This document shows positions 36,290 through 47,217 of a stretch of 64,000 nucleotides of DNA, one piece after another (positions within the stretch are counted from its first letter, which is position 1; each line of letters begins with the position of its first letter). Source of the stretch: Streptomyces goshikiensis (GTDB lineage Bacteria; Actinomycetota; Actinomycetes; Streptomycetales; Streptomycetaceae); contig NZ_BMVE01000001.1 in NCBI RefSeq assembly GCF_014650555.1, positions 248,001 through 312,000 on the forward strand, read 5' to 3'. A program made the translations under genes and the position numbers. The notes under the pieces were generated by a model. The model did no database searches. It was not told the origin of the DNA and worked only from the letters and a program-made list of their open reading frames with translations.

Positions 36290-37522
36290 CTACTTGGTCC
36301 ACTCCGCCCAGGACATGTTCCAGCCGTTGAGGCCGTTGTCCGGGGCGATCTCCTTGTCCTTGGAGTTCTTCACGACGACGACGTCGCCGATCAGGGACTC
36401 GTTGAAGAACCACGCGGCGGGCTGGTCGCCGTCACCGGCGCCGCGGACGTCCTTCAGGCCGACGCAGCCGTGGCTGACGTTCTCCGAGCCGAAGGTGCTG
36501 GAGGAGGCCCAGTAGTTGCCGTGGACGAAGGTGCCGGAGTTCGACAGGCGCATCGCGTGCGGGACGTCGGAGATGTCGTACTCGCCGCCGAAGCCGACGG
36601 TCGCGCCGTTCATCCGGGTCACCTTGTACTTCTCGCTGATGACCATCTGCCCGTTGTACGTGGTGGTGGCCGGGGCGCCCGCGGTGATCGGGAGGTTCTT
36701 CAGCACCTGGCCGTCACGGACGACCTGCATCTGCTTGGTGGTCGCGTCGACCGTGGAGACCTGGGAGCGGCCGATGGTGAAGCTGACCGTACGGGTCTGC
36801 TTGCCGTAGACGCCGGGGCGGCCTTCGACTCCGTCGAGGGCGAGCTTCACGGTGACCTTGGTGCCCGCGGCCCAGTACTTCTCGGGGCGGAAGTCGAGGC
36901 GGTCGTTGCCGAACCAGTGGCCCTCGACCGGCACGGAGGGTTCGGCCGTGACGGTGATGGCCTTCTCGACAGCCTCGGGGTTGGTGATGCCCCGGGTGAA
37001 GTTGATGGAGACCGGCATGCCCACGCCGACGGTCTCGCCGTCCTCCGGCGTGTAGTGCCCCACGAAGGTGTTGACCGGGGTCAGCGTGGTGAACGTGGTG
37101 TCCTTGGCGGACTCGCGGCCCGCCTCGTCCTTGGCGACCGCGTGCACCTTGTACTCGGTGGCGGAGGCCAGGTGCCGGGCCGGCTCCCAGCTCGCGCCGT
37201 CGTCGGCGACCTTGCCCTCGACCTCGTTGCCCTTGGTGTCGGCGACCTTGACTGCGGAAAGCTTTCCGCCGGTGCTCGCTATCTTCAGGACGCCGCTGGT
37301 GGCGACCTCCTTCGCCCCGTCGTCCGGCTTGACGCTGACCACGGCCTTGGAGGCCTCGGTGCCGGTCTTGCCGCCGCCGCCCCCACCGTTGTCGCTGCCC
37401 CCGCTGTTGCCCCCGCCACTGCACGCGCTGGTGAGCAGCAGGGCCGCCCCCAGAAGAAGGGCCGGCAGGCCGGTGCGGGCGCGGCCGCGTATCGGCTGCA
37501 GGTTCACTCTCGTTCTCCCCAT
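36290..37522 (-). CDS. Ig-like/YkuD L,D-transpeptidase lipoprotein 1
   Basis: A 410-residue lipoprotein (lipobox Cys34 in LTSACSGG, then a Gly/Ser linker). Two Ig-like domains of the type found in mycobacterial LdtMt proteins cover about 55-260, and the YkuD catalytic domain about 265-400, with the invariant SHGCVGL and catalytic Cys353, the upstream HGNYW histidine, and a C-terminal Trp-rich end NGWNMSWAEWTK. It makes 3-3 crosslinks in peptidoglycan or attaches proteins to it. The ATG at 37522 follows GCGGGGGAC closely. A paralogue lies at 40419-41648, with a large surface protein between the two. Confidence 0.93.
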   Translation of the reverse strand: MGRTRVNLQPIRGRARTGLPALLLGAALLLTSACSGGGNSGGSDNGGGGGGKTGTEASKAVVSVKPDDGAKEVATSGVLKIASTGGKLSAVKVADTKGNEVEGKVADDGASWEPARHLASATEYKVHAVAKDEAGRESAKDTTFTTLTPVNTFVGHYTPEDGETVGVGMPVSINFTRGITNPEAVEKAITVTAEPSVPVEGHWFGNDRLDFRPEKYWAAGTKVTVKLALDGVEGRPGVYGKQTRTVSFTIGRSQVSTVDATTKQMQVVRDGQVLKNLPITAGAPATTTYNGQMVISEKYKVTRMNGATVGFGGEYDISDVPHAMRLSNSGTFVHGNYWASSSTFGSENVSHGCVGLKDVRGAGDGDQPAAWFFNESLIGDVVVVKNSKDKEIAPDNGLNGWNMSWAEWTK

Positions 37523-37627
37523 GTCCCCCGCGCGCGGACAGTCGCGCGCTTGAAAAAGGTAATCACACGGGCGGATCACGAAGAGCCACGGTCTTGTCAC
37601 CGTTCCGTCCCAACTGACCGTAAGACA

Positions 37628-37666
37628 GTGCGCCGGCACGGTGAGGGGATCACCGTGCCGGCGCAC
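37628..37666 (-). terminator. Terminator after the SpaA-repeat protein
   Basis: Perfect 17-bp stem (37628-37644 with 37650-37666), 5-base loop, 67 bp past the stop. It isolates L,D-transpeptidase 1 from the genes upstream. Confidence 0.82.
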
Positions 37667-37732
37667 CGGGTGGAACGGGTCAGGTCAGGAGCGGCCGGGG
37701 GCGGTCGGGACCGCCGGGCACGCGCACGGGGT

Positions 37733-40306
37733 TCAGGGCCGGCGGGACTTGGCCGGCGCCTTGCCGTGACCCTTGCCGTGCCCCTTCGCGTGGCTCTTGG
37801 CCTTGCCCGCCTTCTTGTTCTTGGCGGGGGACTTGCCGGGCTTCTTGCCGTGGCCCTTGCCGTGGTCCTTACCGTGGTCCTTGCCGTGGTGGCCTTCCTC
37901 GGCGGGCCTGTTGAAGAGCTCCACCACGCGCTCCTGGTCGGGCGTGCGGACGTCCAGCTGGAGCGGCTCGGTCACCGGGTCATCGCGCAGCAGGTAGCCC
38001 TCGGGGGCCTCCACCTCGCGGACGTAGTACCAGCCCTCGCCGAGGTTCCAGAACTCGCAGACGCCCTGCCGGTTGGTCTCGCAGGCCGGCCCGATCTGCG
38101 TGTCGGGGTCGGCCCCCTCGGTCTGCAGGCCCCGGACGCCGTTGGTCTCCTTCCAGAGCTCGAACACCGCGCCGCGCAGCACTCTCTTGGTCTTCGGGTC
38201 CTTCTTGACCACGATGATCCTGCCGCGGAACGGGGTGTTGACGGCGTCCACGGCGACGCCCTGGTCCGCGTTGTCGGCGGTCAGCACCAGCGGCCCGAAC
38301 ACCGGGTTCGCCGGGAGCCCGTGGCCGGGGGGCGCCGTGGTCTCGCGCCAGTAGTACGTGCCCACGTCGACGGTGCGCGTACAGGTGGCCGACGGGAGGG
38401 AGGTGACGCAGTCGTCACCGACCCGGGTGTCCGGCGTGTTCCCGCCGGTCTGGAGGCCGGGGGTGCCGTTGGTCTCCCGCCACAGCTGGAAGACCGCGCC
38501 GGCGAGCGGGGCGCCCTCGGGGCTGACCTTGCGCACCGACACGGCGCCGGGCACCGGGACGGGCGCGGCGATGTCGGCCGCCGTGACGGTGACGCCCTCG
38601 CGCGCGTTCTCCTCCGTCAGGGCGAGCGGCCCGAACACCGGGTTCGCCGGCAGCAGGTAGCCGGGCGGGGCCGTGATCTCCTGCCAGTAGTACGTGCCCA
38701 CCCCGACGGTCCGCGTGCAGTCGCCGCTCTCGTCGGTGGTGCAGGGTCCCCCGACCGGGGTGTCGCCGTTCGGCCGCCCCGTCTGGAGGCCGGGGGTGCC
38801 GTTGGTCTCCTTCCAGAGGCGGAAGACGGCGCCCGCGAGCGGGTCGCCCGTCTCCGCGTCGGTCTTCAGGACGCTCACCTCGCCCCGTACGGGGGGTACG
38901 AGCGGCGTGTTCACGGCGCGGACGCGCACGCCCTCGCCGGCGTTGCCCGGGGTCAGCACCAGCGGCCCGAACACCGGGTTCGCCGGGAGGGCGTAGCCGG
39001 CGGGCGGGGTGACCTCCCGCCAGTAGTACGTGCCCGGCTCGGCGGTGAGGCGGCAGATGCCGTCCGCGCGGGTGGTGCAGCCGCGGGGGTCCCGGGTGTC
39101 GCCGCCCGGGGTCCCGGTCTGGAGGCCGGGGGTGCCGTTGCTCTCGCGCCACAGCTCGAAGCCGGCGCCGGCCAGCGCGTCGCCGGCCCCGTTCACCTTG
39201 AGGACGGAGAGCTCGCCGGTCACCGGGGCGCTCCCGCAGTCGGGCAGGTCACCGGTGAAGGGGTAGGAGTGGAACTCCTGGCCGCCGCCCCCGGTGGTGG
39301 CGCTGGTGTGCCTCAGCGAGCCGGTGGTGAAGAAGCGGCCGTTGAAGCCGGGCAGGGTGACCGTGGTGCGCGAGGCCGGGTTGCCGATGAGCGCGGCGCC
39401 CTGGAACTGGCCGGTGCCGAGCAGGCCGACGGTGGTGGCGTCGGGGAAGTTCCACAGCAGCCGCTGGCGGTAGGTCTGCTCCCCGCTGTAGGTGACCACG
39501 GCCCGGTCGGCGCCCAGCACGTTGACCAGGATGGTGGCGTTCGGCGGGATGTCCGCGAACCGGATGCCCTGCTGGCCCCGGCCGGGGGCGGCGATGTCGG
39601 CGTCCACGTTGAAGACCTGGAGCGGTGAGCGGCCGTCGCCCCTGAAGAGGGTCTCGAAGCGGTTGTTGGTGACGGTGCCCGTCGGGGGCCGCGCCGTCCC
39701 GCCCGGGCGGGCGTAGCACTGGCTGGCGGCGGCGAGCTCGCGGCGCAGGGGCGCGTACGGGGTGGCGGCGTCCGGGTCCCGGACCACGCGGGTGGCGCTG
39801 ACGGTGCCCGTGAGCGGGCCGGCGTGGCGGACGACGCCGCCGTCGGCGATGAGGCGTTCGCCGTCGGCGACGGCGATCCCGCCGCCGGTGGTCAGGAAGT
39901 CGGAGCCGGCGGGCGGCTGGGTCTGGGAGCCCGCGCCGACGATGCCGACGTTGTAGACCCGGCTGGCGCCGTCGGCCTTGTCCTGGTCGAAGGAGCCCAG
40001 TACGACGACCCGGCCCTCCGCCTCGGCGGCCCGCTCGCGGACCTGGAAGTCGCCGCCGACGAAGATGTTGATCCCGGCGTCCCGGCCGTTGGCCGGCCCG
40101 GTGTGCGGGTCGAGGTACGCGTCGGGGCATTCGGGGCCCAGGCAGGGGCCGAGCCCCCCGGGCAGCGCGGCCCGTACCGCTCCGGTTCCCGCCGTCGCGG
40201 GGTACGCCGGGTACGCGGGGGCGGCGGTGGCCAGCACCGCCACCGTCACCGCGAGGCCGAGGCCCAGGCGTGCCCGCCCGGTCTTCGCGGCCGTCCTTGC
40301 TCTCAT
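37733..40306 (-). CDS. Large surface protein: choice-of-anchor A domain, four SpaA repeats, Lys/His-rich tail
   Basis: An 857-residue exported protein. Residues 1-45 form a signal peptide. About 65-352 is a choice-of-anchor A domain (INIFVGGDFQV, then WNFPDATTVGLLG). Four SpaA/collagen-binding-B type repeats follow at 362-470, 473-580, 585-692 and 693-798. Each has a start-strand Lys (370, 481, 593, 701), a Glu in the E-x-x-x-P-x-G motif (431, 543, 655, 764) and an end-strand Asn (466, 690, 799; Asp578 in repeat 2), the triad that forms intramolecular isopeptide bonds, plus one Cys pair per repeat. The tail, 801-857, is rich in HGK repeats. No sortase LPXTG motif or membrane anchor. It lies between two L,D-transpeptidase genes, which may attach it to the wall. 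ATG with ACGGAG upstream. Confidence 0.85.
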   Translation of the reverse strand: MRARTAAKTGRARLGLGLAVTVAVLATAAPAYPAYPATAGTGAVRAALPGGLGPCLGPECPDAYLDPHTGPANGRDAGINIFVGGDFQVRERAAEAEGRVVVLGSFDQDKADGASRVYNVGIVGAGSQTQPPAGSDFLTTGGGIAVADGERLIADGGVVRHAGPLTGTVSATRVVRDPDAATPYAPLRRELAAASQCYARPGGTARPPTGTVTNNRFETLFRGDGRSPLQVFNVDADIAAPGRGQQGIRFADIPPNATILVNVLGADRAVVTYSGEQTYRQRLLWNFPDATTVGLLGTGQFQGAALIGNPASRTTVTLPGFNGRFFTTGSLRHTSATTGGGGQEFHSYPFTGDLPDCGSAPVTGELSVLKVNGAGDALAGAGFELWRESNGTPGLQTGTPGGDTRDPRGCTTRADGICRLTAEPGTYYWREVTPPAGYALPANPVFGPLVLTPGNAGEGVRVRAVNTPLVPPVRGEVSVLKTDAETGDPLAGAVFRLWKETNGTPGLQTGRPNGDTPVGGPCTTDESGDCTRTVGVGTYYWQEITAPPGYLLPANPVFGPLALTEENAREGVTVTAADIAAPVPVPGAVSVRKVSPEGAPLAGAVFQLWRETNGTPGLQTGGNTPDTRVGDDCVTSLPSATCTRTVDVGTYYWRETTAPPGHGLPANPVFGPLVLTADNADQGVAVDAVNTPFRGRIIVVKKDPKTKRVLRGAVFELWKETNGVRGLQTEGADPDTQIGPACETNRQGVCEFWNLGEGWYYVREVEAPEGYLLRDDPVTEPLQLDVRTPDQERVVELFNRPAEEGHHGKDHGKDHGKGHGKKPGKSPAKNKKAGKAKSHAKGHGKGHGKAPAKSRRP

Positions 40307-40418
40307 GACACTCCGTCCGTCGCCTGCTGAGTGGTGCTCTGCCAGGCTGGCGGGAGGGTCGCACGCGAGTGCGGGAGGCGCACCCCGGACTACGGCATTT
40401 CCATCACCGCGATCACCC

Positions 40419-41648
40419 TCACGTGCGCGCCGAGCCGGCGACCCAGTCCGCCCAGGACATGTTCCAGCCGCCCAGTCCGTTGTTGGGGGCGACCGTCTTG
40501 TCCTGCGAGTTCACGACCTCGACCACGTCGCCGACCAGGGTCCGGTCGTAGAACCAGCCGGCGGGCGTGTCGGAGCCGCCGCCCTTGTCGTCGCGCAGGC
40601 CGATGCAGCCGTGGCTGATGTTGGTGGAGCCGAAGGTGTCGGGGTGGGCCCAGTAGTTGCCGTGCAGGAAGGTCCCGGAGCTGGTGAGCCGCATGGCGTG
40701 CGGGACGTCGGGGATGTCGTACTCCCCTCCGAAGCCGACGGTCTGGCCGTTCATGCGGGTGACGTCGAAGAGCTCCATCACCACCATCTTCCCGTTGTAG
40801 GTGGTGTTCTTCGGCGCCCCGGCGGTGATCGGCACGGTGGAGACCAGCTCGCCCTCGCGGCGGACCTCCATGGTGTGTTCGGCGGCGTCCACGGTGGAGA
40901 TCTGGGAGCGGCCGACGGTGAAGGTGATGGTCTTGTCCTGGATGCCGTAGGAGCCGGGGGCGCCCTCGACGTCGCGGAGGTTCATCCGCACGGTGACCTT
41001 GGTGCCGGACTGCCAGTAGCGCTTGGGCCGGAAGTCGAGGCGCTCGGTGCCGAACCAGTGGCCGACGACCTCCGTCGCGGGGTCGGCGGTGATGGTGATG
41101 GCCTTCTCCACGTCGGCCTTGTGCTTGATGGACTGGTTGAAGTTGAAGGAGACGATCATCCCGGTGCCGACCGTGGAGCGGTTCTCGGGCTTGAAGTAGC
41201 CGATGAACCGGTCCTCGGGGACGAAGGTGGTGAAGGTGGTGTGCCGGGCCTGGCGGCGGTCGTGCCCGTCGAGGGCGACGGCGTCGACGGTGTACTTGGC
41301 GGCCAGCGCGAGCCGTCCGGCCGCCTGGTCGGGGCTCCAGCTGAGGCCGTCGGCGGCGATGGAGCCGGGGACCTCCTCCTGCTGGGCGTCCTCCACCTTG
41401 GTGACCACGACCCGCTCCAGCCGGCCCTCGGGCACGGACACGCTGAGCGGGCCCTCGGCCGGCACCCCCTTGGCGTTGTCGTCCGGGGTGATCCGGATGG
41501 CCTCCTGCGGGGCGCGGGGTTTGCCGGGCAGCTGGATCTCGACCGGGGAACCGCCGCCTTCGGTGCATCCGGCCAGGCCGCCCAGAAGGCCCACCCATGC
41601 CGCTACGGCGGCCAAGCCCGCCCCTGCCCGCCTCGTCAGAAGAGTCAC
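40419..41648 (-). CDS. Ig-like/YkuD L,D-transpeptidase lipoprotein 2
   Basis: A 409-residue paralogue of the enzyme at 36290-37522 with the same layout: lipobox Cys28 (LAGCTEG), two Ig-like domains, and a YkuD domain with HGNYW, SHGCIGL and catalytic Cys348, ending GGWNMSWADW. The two proteins share long stretches such as VGFGGEYDI and DVPHAMRL. It is 112 bp upstream of the SpaA-repeat gene on the same strand and may share its message. The GTG at 41648 follows GGAGGGAC closely. Divergent from glgX. Likely role: wall crosslinking, possibly anchoring of the neighbouring surface protein. Confidence 0.93.
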   Translation of the reverse strand: MTLLTRRAGAGLAAVAAWVGLLGGLAGCTEGGGSPVEIQLPGKPRAPQEAIRITPDDNAKGVPAEGPLSVSVPEGRLERVVVTKVEDAQQEEVPGSIAADGLSWSPDQAAGRLALAAKYTVDAVALDGHDRRQARHTTFTTFVPEDRFIGYFKPENRSTVGTGMIVSFNFNQSIKHKADVEKAITITADPATEVVGHWFGTERLDFRPKRYWQSGTKVTVRMNLRDVEGAPGSYGIQDKTITFTVGRSQISTVDAAEHTMEVRREGELVSTVPITAGAPKNTTYNGKMVVMELFDVTRMNGQTVGFGGEYDIPDVPHAMRLTSSGTFLHGNYWAHPDTFGSTNISHGCIGLRDDKGGGSDTPAGWFYDRTLVGDVVEVVNSQDKTVAPNNGLGGWNMSWADWVAGSART

Positions 41649-41819
41649 GTCCCTCCAACGACCGGCCCCCTCCGGGGGAAACGTGAGCGCGGCACACGTT
41701 CCGGGCAGAACTGTCCGGGCAGAACAGTGGGAAGGACCAGACGGGGGCGGGCCCTGGCCGGGACGCCGGGGCCGCACTCCCCCACCCCCGCAGGTACCCA
41801 GGAGCCGTGGAGGCGGGCA

Positions 41820-44201
<2,382 letters not shown>

Positions 44202-44210
44202 GGGGCCCGC

Positions 44211-44714
44211 TCAGCGGGTCTCGGCCCGCAGCAGCATCCGCTTGAGCAAGGTGGCGAGGGCGGCGCGGTCGGTGTCGTCGAGGGGCTCGATCAGCTCCGC
44301 CTCGGCGATGCCGCGCCAGCGCATGGCCTCGGTCCAGCGCCGGTGGCCCTCCTCGGTGAGCTCGACCTCGACCCGGCGGCGGTCGCCGGCGGCGCGCAGC
44401 CGGCGCACCAGCCCGGACTTCTCCAGGGTGTCGAGGCGGCCGGTCATCCCGGCCGGGGAGAGCACCAGTTCGGCGGCGAGTTCGGCCGAGGGGGCCCGCC
44501 AGGGGGTGCCCCGGGAGGCCAGCCGGTGCAGGGTCTCGAACTCGAAGCGCTGGAGGCCGGTCTCGGCCAGGGCCCGTTCCTTGCCGGTGTTCACGTGCTT
44601 GGCCAGCAGCTGGATGCGGGTGATGACCGCCTCCGTGGGCACGTCGAAGGGGACCTTGCCGCTCCAGCGGGCGATGTGCCGGTCGACGGAATCCTCGGTG
44701 CGCTCCTTCTCCAT
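44211..44714 (-). CDS. MarR-family transcriptional regulator
   Basis: A 167-residue winged-helix regulator. The recognition region reads LAAELVLSPAGMTGRLDTLEKSGLVRR followed by the wing RRRVEVELTEEG. It dimerises through N- and C-terminal helices. Divergent from an MFS transporter gene across 72 bp that contains two TTCG-N4-CGAA sites, so it very probably represses both itself and the transporter and releases on binding an exported compound. Its stop is 9 bp from the glgX stop (convergent). Confidence 0.92.
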   Translation of the reverse strand: MEKERTEDSVDRHIARWSGKVPFDVPTEAVITRIQLLAKHVNTGKERALAETGLQRFEFETLHRLASRGTPWRAPSAELAAELVLSPAGMTGRLDTLEKSGLVRRLRAAGDRRRVEVELTEEGHRRWTEAMRWRGIAEAELIEPLDDTDRAALATLLKRMLLRAETR

Positions 44715-44745
44715 GGACGGCAGTATCGCATCCGGGCGAAAGTAT

Positions 44746-44772
44746 TTCGTTGACGAATGATTCGCTGGCGAA
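44746..44772. promoter_or_regulatory. Tandem MarR operators TTCG-N4-CGAA
   Basis: Two 12-bp inverted repeats, TTCG-TTGA-CGAA at 44746-44757 and TTCG-CTGG-CGAA at 44761-44772, with centres 15 bp apart. They sit inside a larger imperfect palindrome running from GAAAGTATTTCG (44738) to CGAAATATCTTTC (44769-44781). The location between marR and the transporter is what a MarR autoregulatory operator needs. Confidence 0.7.
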
Positions 44773-44786
44773 ATATCTTTCCCGTC

Positions 44787-45986
44787 ATGACCCCGACCAT
44801 CCGGCGGCTGCTGGCCGGCCGCACCTTCGCCGCCCTCGCCACCGCCTTGATCCCCACCACCCTCACCCTCGCCGTGATCCGCACCGGCTCGGCCGGGGAC
44901 CTCGGGCTGGTGCTCGCCGCCGAGATGCTCCCGATGGTGCTCCTGCTGCCCCTCGCGGGCGTGGCCGCCGACCGCTGGCCCGCCCGCCGGGTGGTGCTCG
45001 CCGCCGACCTCGCCCGCGCCGCCGCACAGCTGGGCACCGGCGCGATGCTGCTGACCGGACCCGTACGGATACCCGGGCTCGCGGCGCTCGCCGCCGTGAC
45101 CGGGGCCGCCGTGGCCTTCGGCAACCCCTCGGCCCGGACCCTGGTGGCCGCCGCCGTCCCGGCGCCGGACCGGCTGCGGGTCAACGCCCGGCTCGGGGTG
45201 GCGAACGGGCTCGCGCAGCTGGCCGGGCCGGCCACCGCGGGGGCGGTGGTGCTCGGCGTCGGCGCCGGCTGGTCCTCGCTGCTGACCGGCGCGCTGTTCG
45301 TCTGCTCCGCGCTCACCCTCGGCGGGGTGCGCACCCCGCCGCCCGAACGGGCCGCCGTGCGCGGCGGATTCCTCGGCGAGCTGCGGGCGGGCTGGGCGGA
45401 GACCCGGCGGCACCCGTGGTTCCTGGCCAACGTGCTCGCCCACGGGGTCTGGCACCTCGCGGCGGGACTGCTGCTCACCCTCGGCCCGCTGATCGCGGTG
45501 GAGAGCCTCGGCGGGGCCGGCACCTGGGTGCTCCTCAGCCAGCTCGGCACCGCCGGGCTGCTCCTCGGGGTCTGGGCGGCGGGCCGGCTGCCCGTGCGGC
45601 GGCCGCTGGTCGCCGTGGCCGTGGCCTCCTCGCTCCAGGCCCTGCCGCTCACCGCGTTCGCGCTGCGGCTGCCCACGGCCGTGACGGCGGGCGCCTTCTG
45701 CGCCGCCATGTTCGGGGTGGGGGTGCTGAGCCCCCTGTGGGAGACGGAGATCCAGCGCCGGATCCCGCTGGAGACCCTGGGGCGGGTGGGGTCCTTCGAC
45801 ACCCTGATCTCCTTCGCGGCCCGCCCCTTGGGGCTGGCGGCGGCCGCTCCGCTCGCCGCGGTCACCGGGACGGCGGCGCCGCTGCTCGTCGCGGCCGTTC
45901 TCACGGCCGCCGCGAACCTGTCCGTACTGCTGCTCCGGGACGTCAGGGCGCATCCGGAGGGGAAGCCTTCGCTCGCCCTGCGATGA
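44787..45986 (+). CDS. MFS efflux transporter
   Basis: A 399-residue membrane protein of the major facilitator superfamily with about 10-12 helices and the loop-2 motif GVAADRWPARRVVLAADLARA, a form of the MFS signature found in MefA-like macrolide exporters. It probably pumps out a drug or metabolite. The ATG at 44787 is used because the family starts near the first helix; there is no ribosome site and AT-rich sequence lies 15-20 bases upstream, so the message may be leaderless. Controlled by the divergent marR gene. Confidence 0.88.
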   Translation: MTPTIRRLLAGRTFAALATALIPTTLTLAVIRTGSAGDLGLVLAAEMLPMVLLLPLAGVAADRWPARRVVLAADLARAAAQLGTGAMLLTGPVRIPGLAALAAVTGAAVAFGNPSARTLVAAAVPAPDRLRVNARLGVANGLAQLAGPATAGAVVLGVGAGWSSLLTGALFVCSALTLGGVRTPPPERAAVRGGFLGELRAGWAETRRHPWFLANVLAHGVWHLAAGLLLTLGPLIAVESLGGAGTWVLLSQLGTAGLLLGVWAAGRLPVRRPLVAVAVASSLQALPLTAFALRLPTAVTAGAFCAAMFGVGVLSPLWETEIQRRIPLETLGRVGSFDTLISFAARPLGLAAAAPLAAVTGTAAPLLVAAVLTAAANLSVLLLRDVRAHPEGKPSLALR

Positions 45987-46028
45987 TGTGGCCTTCCTAC
46001 GTACATACGTTCAAGGGGGCTTGCGTAG

Positions 46029-46751
46029 ATGGCAGGATTCGGGACCGCTCTGCGAGAGCTGCGCGGGGCGCAGAAGTCGGCGAAGGGGGTGTCGCTCTAC
46101 TCGCGGTTCGTCAACCGGCCCGCCGGGCGGTACCTGGCCGCCGGGTCGTACGCGCTCGGGCTCACCCCGAACCAGGTGACGCTGGTCAGTGCCGCCTTCA
46201 GCTTCGCCGCCGTCGCCGCCGTCGCGCTCGCCGCGCCCTCGTGGGGGCTGGGGATCGCCGTGTGGGCCGCGCTCGCGGTCGGATTCGCCTTCGACTCCGC
46301 GGACGGGCAGCTGGCCCGGCTGCGCGGGGGCGGGAGCGCGGCCGGCGAATGGCTCGACCACGTCGTGGACTGCGCCAAGCTGACGGCGCTGCACACCTGC
46401 GTGCTGATCGCCTTCTACCGCTTCCCCGAGGCGTACGGGACGGGTGGTGACGGCTGGCTGCTGGTGCCGCTGGGCTTCCAGTTCGCCTCCGTCGTCACCT
46501 TCTTCGGGGGGCTGCTGACCGAGAAGCTGAAGCCGAAGCCCGCGCCGGGCAGCCCCGCCGCCGCGCCGTCGACGGTGCGCGCGGTGGCGTTGCTGCCGGT
46601 GGACTACGGGGTGTTCTGCCTGGTGTTCCTGCTGCTCGGAGGCGGGGAGCTGTTCCGCTGGGCGTACGCGGGACTGGGGGCCGTCGCCGCCCTGTTCCTG
46701 GTGGCGTTCCTCGCGAAGTGGTTCCGCGAGCTCAGCGCCGTTCCGCGCTGA
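46029..46751 (+). CDS. CDP-alcohol phosphatidyltransferase family protein
   Basis: A 240-residue membrane enzyme with about six helices. The family motif DG-x2-AR-x8-G-x3-D-x3-D is complete at 92-114 (Asp89, Asp92, Asp110, Asp114), so it should transfer a phospho-alcohol between a CDP-activated donor and an acceptor alcohol with two metal ions. A soluble helical leader of about 40 residues precedes the domain. The acceptor is unknown. The gene ends inside a convergent cytidylyltransferase gene (20-bp overlap), which could make the CDP-activated donor. First gene at the left border of the exopolysaccharide region. Confidence 0.88.
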   Translation: MAGFGTALRELRGAQKSAKGVSLYSRFVNRPAGRYLAAGSYALGLTPNQVTLVSAAFSFAAVAAVALAAPSWGLGIAVWAALAVGFAFDSADGQLARLRGGGSAAGEWLDHVVDCAKLTALHTCVLIAFYRFPEAYGTGGDGWLLVPLGFQFASVVTFFGGLLTEKLKPKPAPGSPAAAPSTVRAVALLPVDYGVFCLVFLLLGGGELFRWAYAGLGAVAALFLVAFLAKWFRELSAVPR

Positions 46752-47217
46752 GCGGCTGCGAGAGCGCGTCCAGCGCCCGGCGCAGCTGGGTGCTGGACGT
46801 GTGGACGGTGTAGGGGAAGTACACGACGTCGACGCCCACCTCGGCGAAGTCCTTCTCCAGCTTGTCGCCCTTGGGGGTGTCCCGCCAGTCGTCGCCCTTG
46901 AAGATGACGTCGAAGCGGACCTGCTTCCAGGTCTCCACCTTGTCCGGGACGGTCTCGACGAACGCGGCGTCCACGTACTTGACGCTGCGGACGATCTCCA
47001 GCCGTTCGACGAGCGGGATCATCGGGCGGCGGCCCTTGGCCCGTTCGGCCATCTCGTCGGAGACGACTCCGGCCACCAGGTAGTCGCACTGGCTCCGGGC
47101 GTGCCGGAGGATGTTCAGGTGCCCGATGTGGAACAGGTCGTACGCGCCGGGCGCGTAGCCGACTCGGTACGGTCGGCGCGCGGTCGCGCCAAGGTCGGAC
47201 ATGTCGCGCTCCGTCAT
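46732..47217 (-). CDS. Cytidylyltransferase (TagD/RfaE-like nucleotidyltransferase)
   Basis: A 161-residue nucleotidyltransferase. The HIGH motif is at 30-33 (YDLFHIGHLNILRHA), and the family's second region is YTVHTSSTQLRRAL, equivalent to the ISTTKI-type lysine/serine region that closes the site. Closest in plan to glycerol-3-phosphate cytidylyltransferase, so it may make CDP-glycerol or a related CDP-polyol. Two starts are possible: ATG 47217 (GGGGGG upstream) and ATG 47202 (GGAG upstream). Convergent with, and overlapping, the CDP-alcohol transferase gene. Confidence 0.88.
   Translation of the reverse strand: MTERDMSDLGATARRPYRVGYAPGAYDLFHIGHLNILRHARSQCDYLVAGVVSDEMAERAKGRRPMIPLVERLEIVRSVKYVDAAFVETVPDKVETWKQVRFDVIFKGDDWRDTPKGDKLEKDFAEVGVDVVYFPYTVHTSSTQLRRALDALSQPLSAERR

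Noticed and set aside
37800..37905. Tandem repeats in the 3' end of the SpaA gene as a DNA element
   Set aside because: The repetition follows from the coded HGK-rich protein tail, so it is described as part of that protein.
36242..39628. 1128-codon plus-strand open frame across L,D-transpeptidase 1 and the SpaA gene
   Set aside because: It spans two real genes and their intergenic terminator on the other strand; composition is typical of GC-rich antisense frames.
39978..41819. Upstream extension of the glgX frame
   Set aside because: It runs antisense through the SpaA and transpeptidase genes; GlgX homology begins only near residue 80 from the GTG at 41820.
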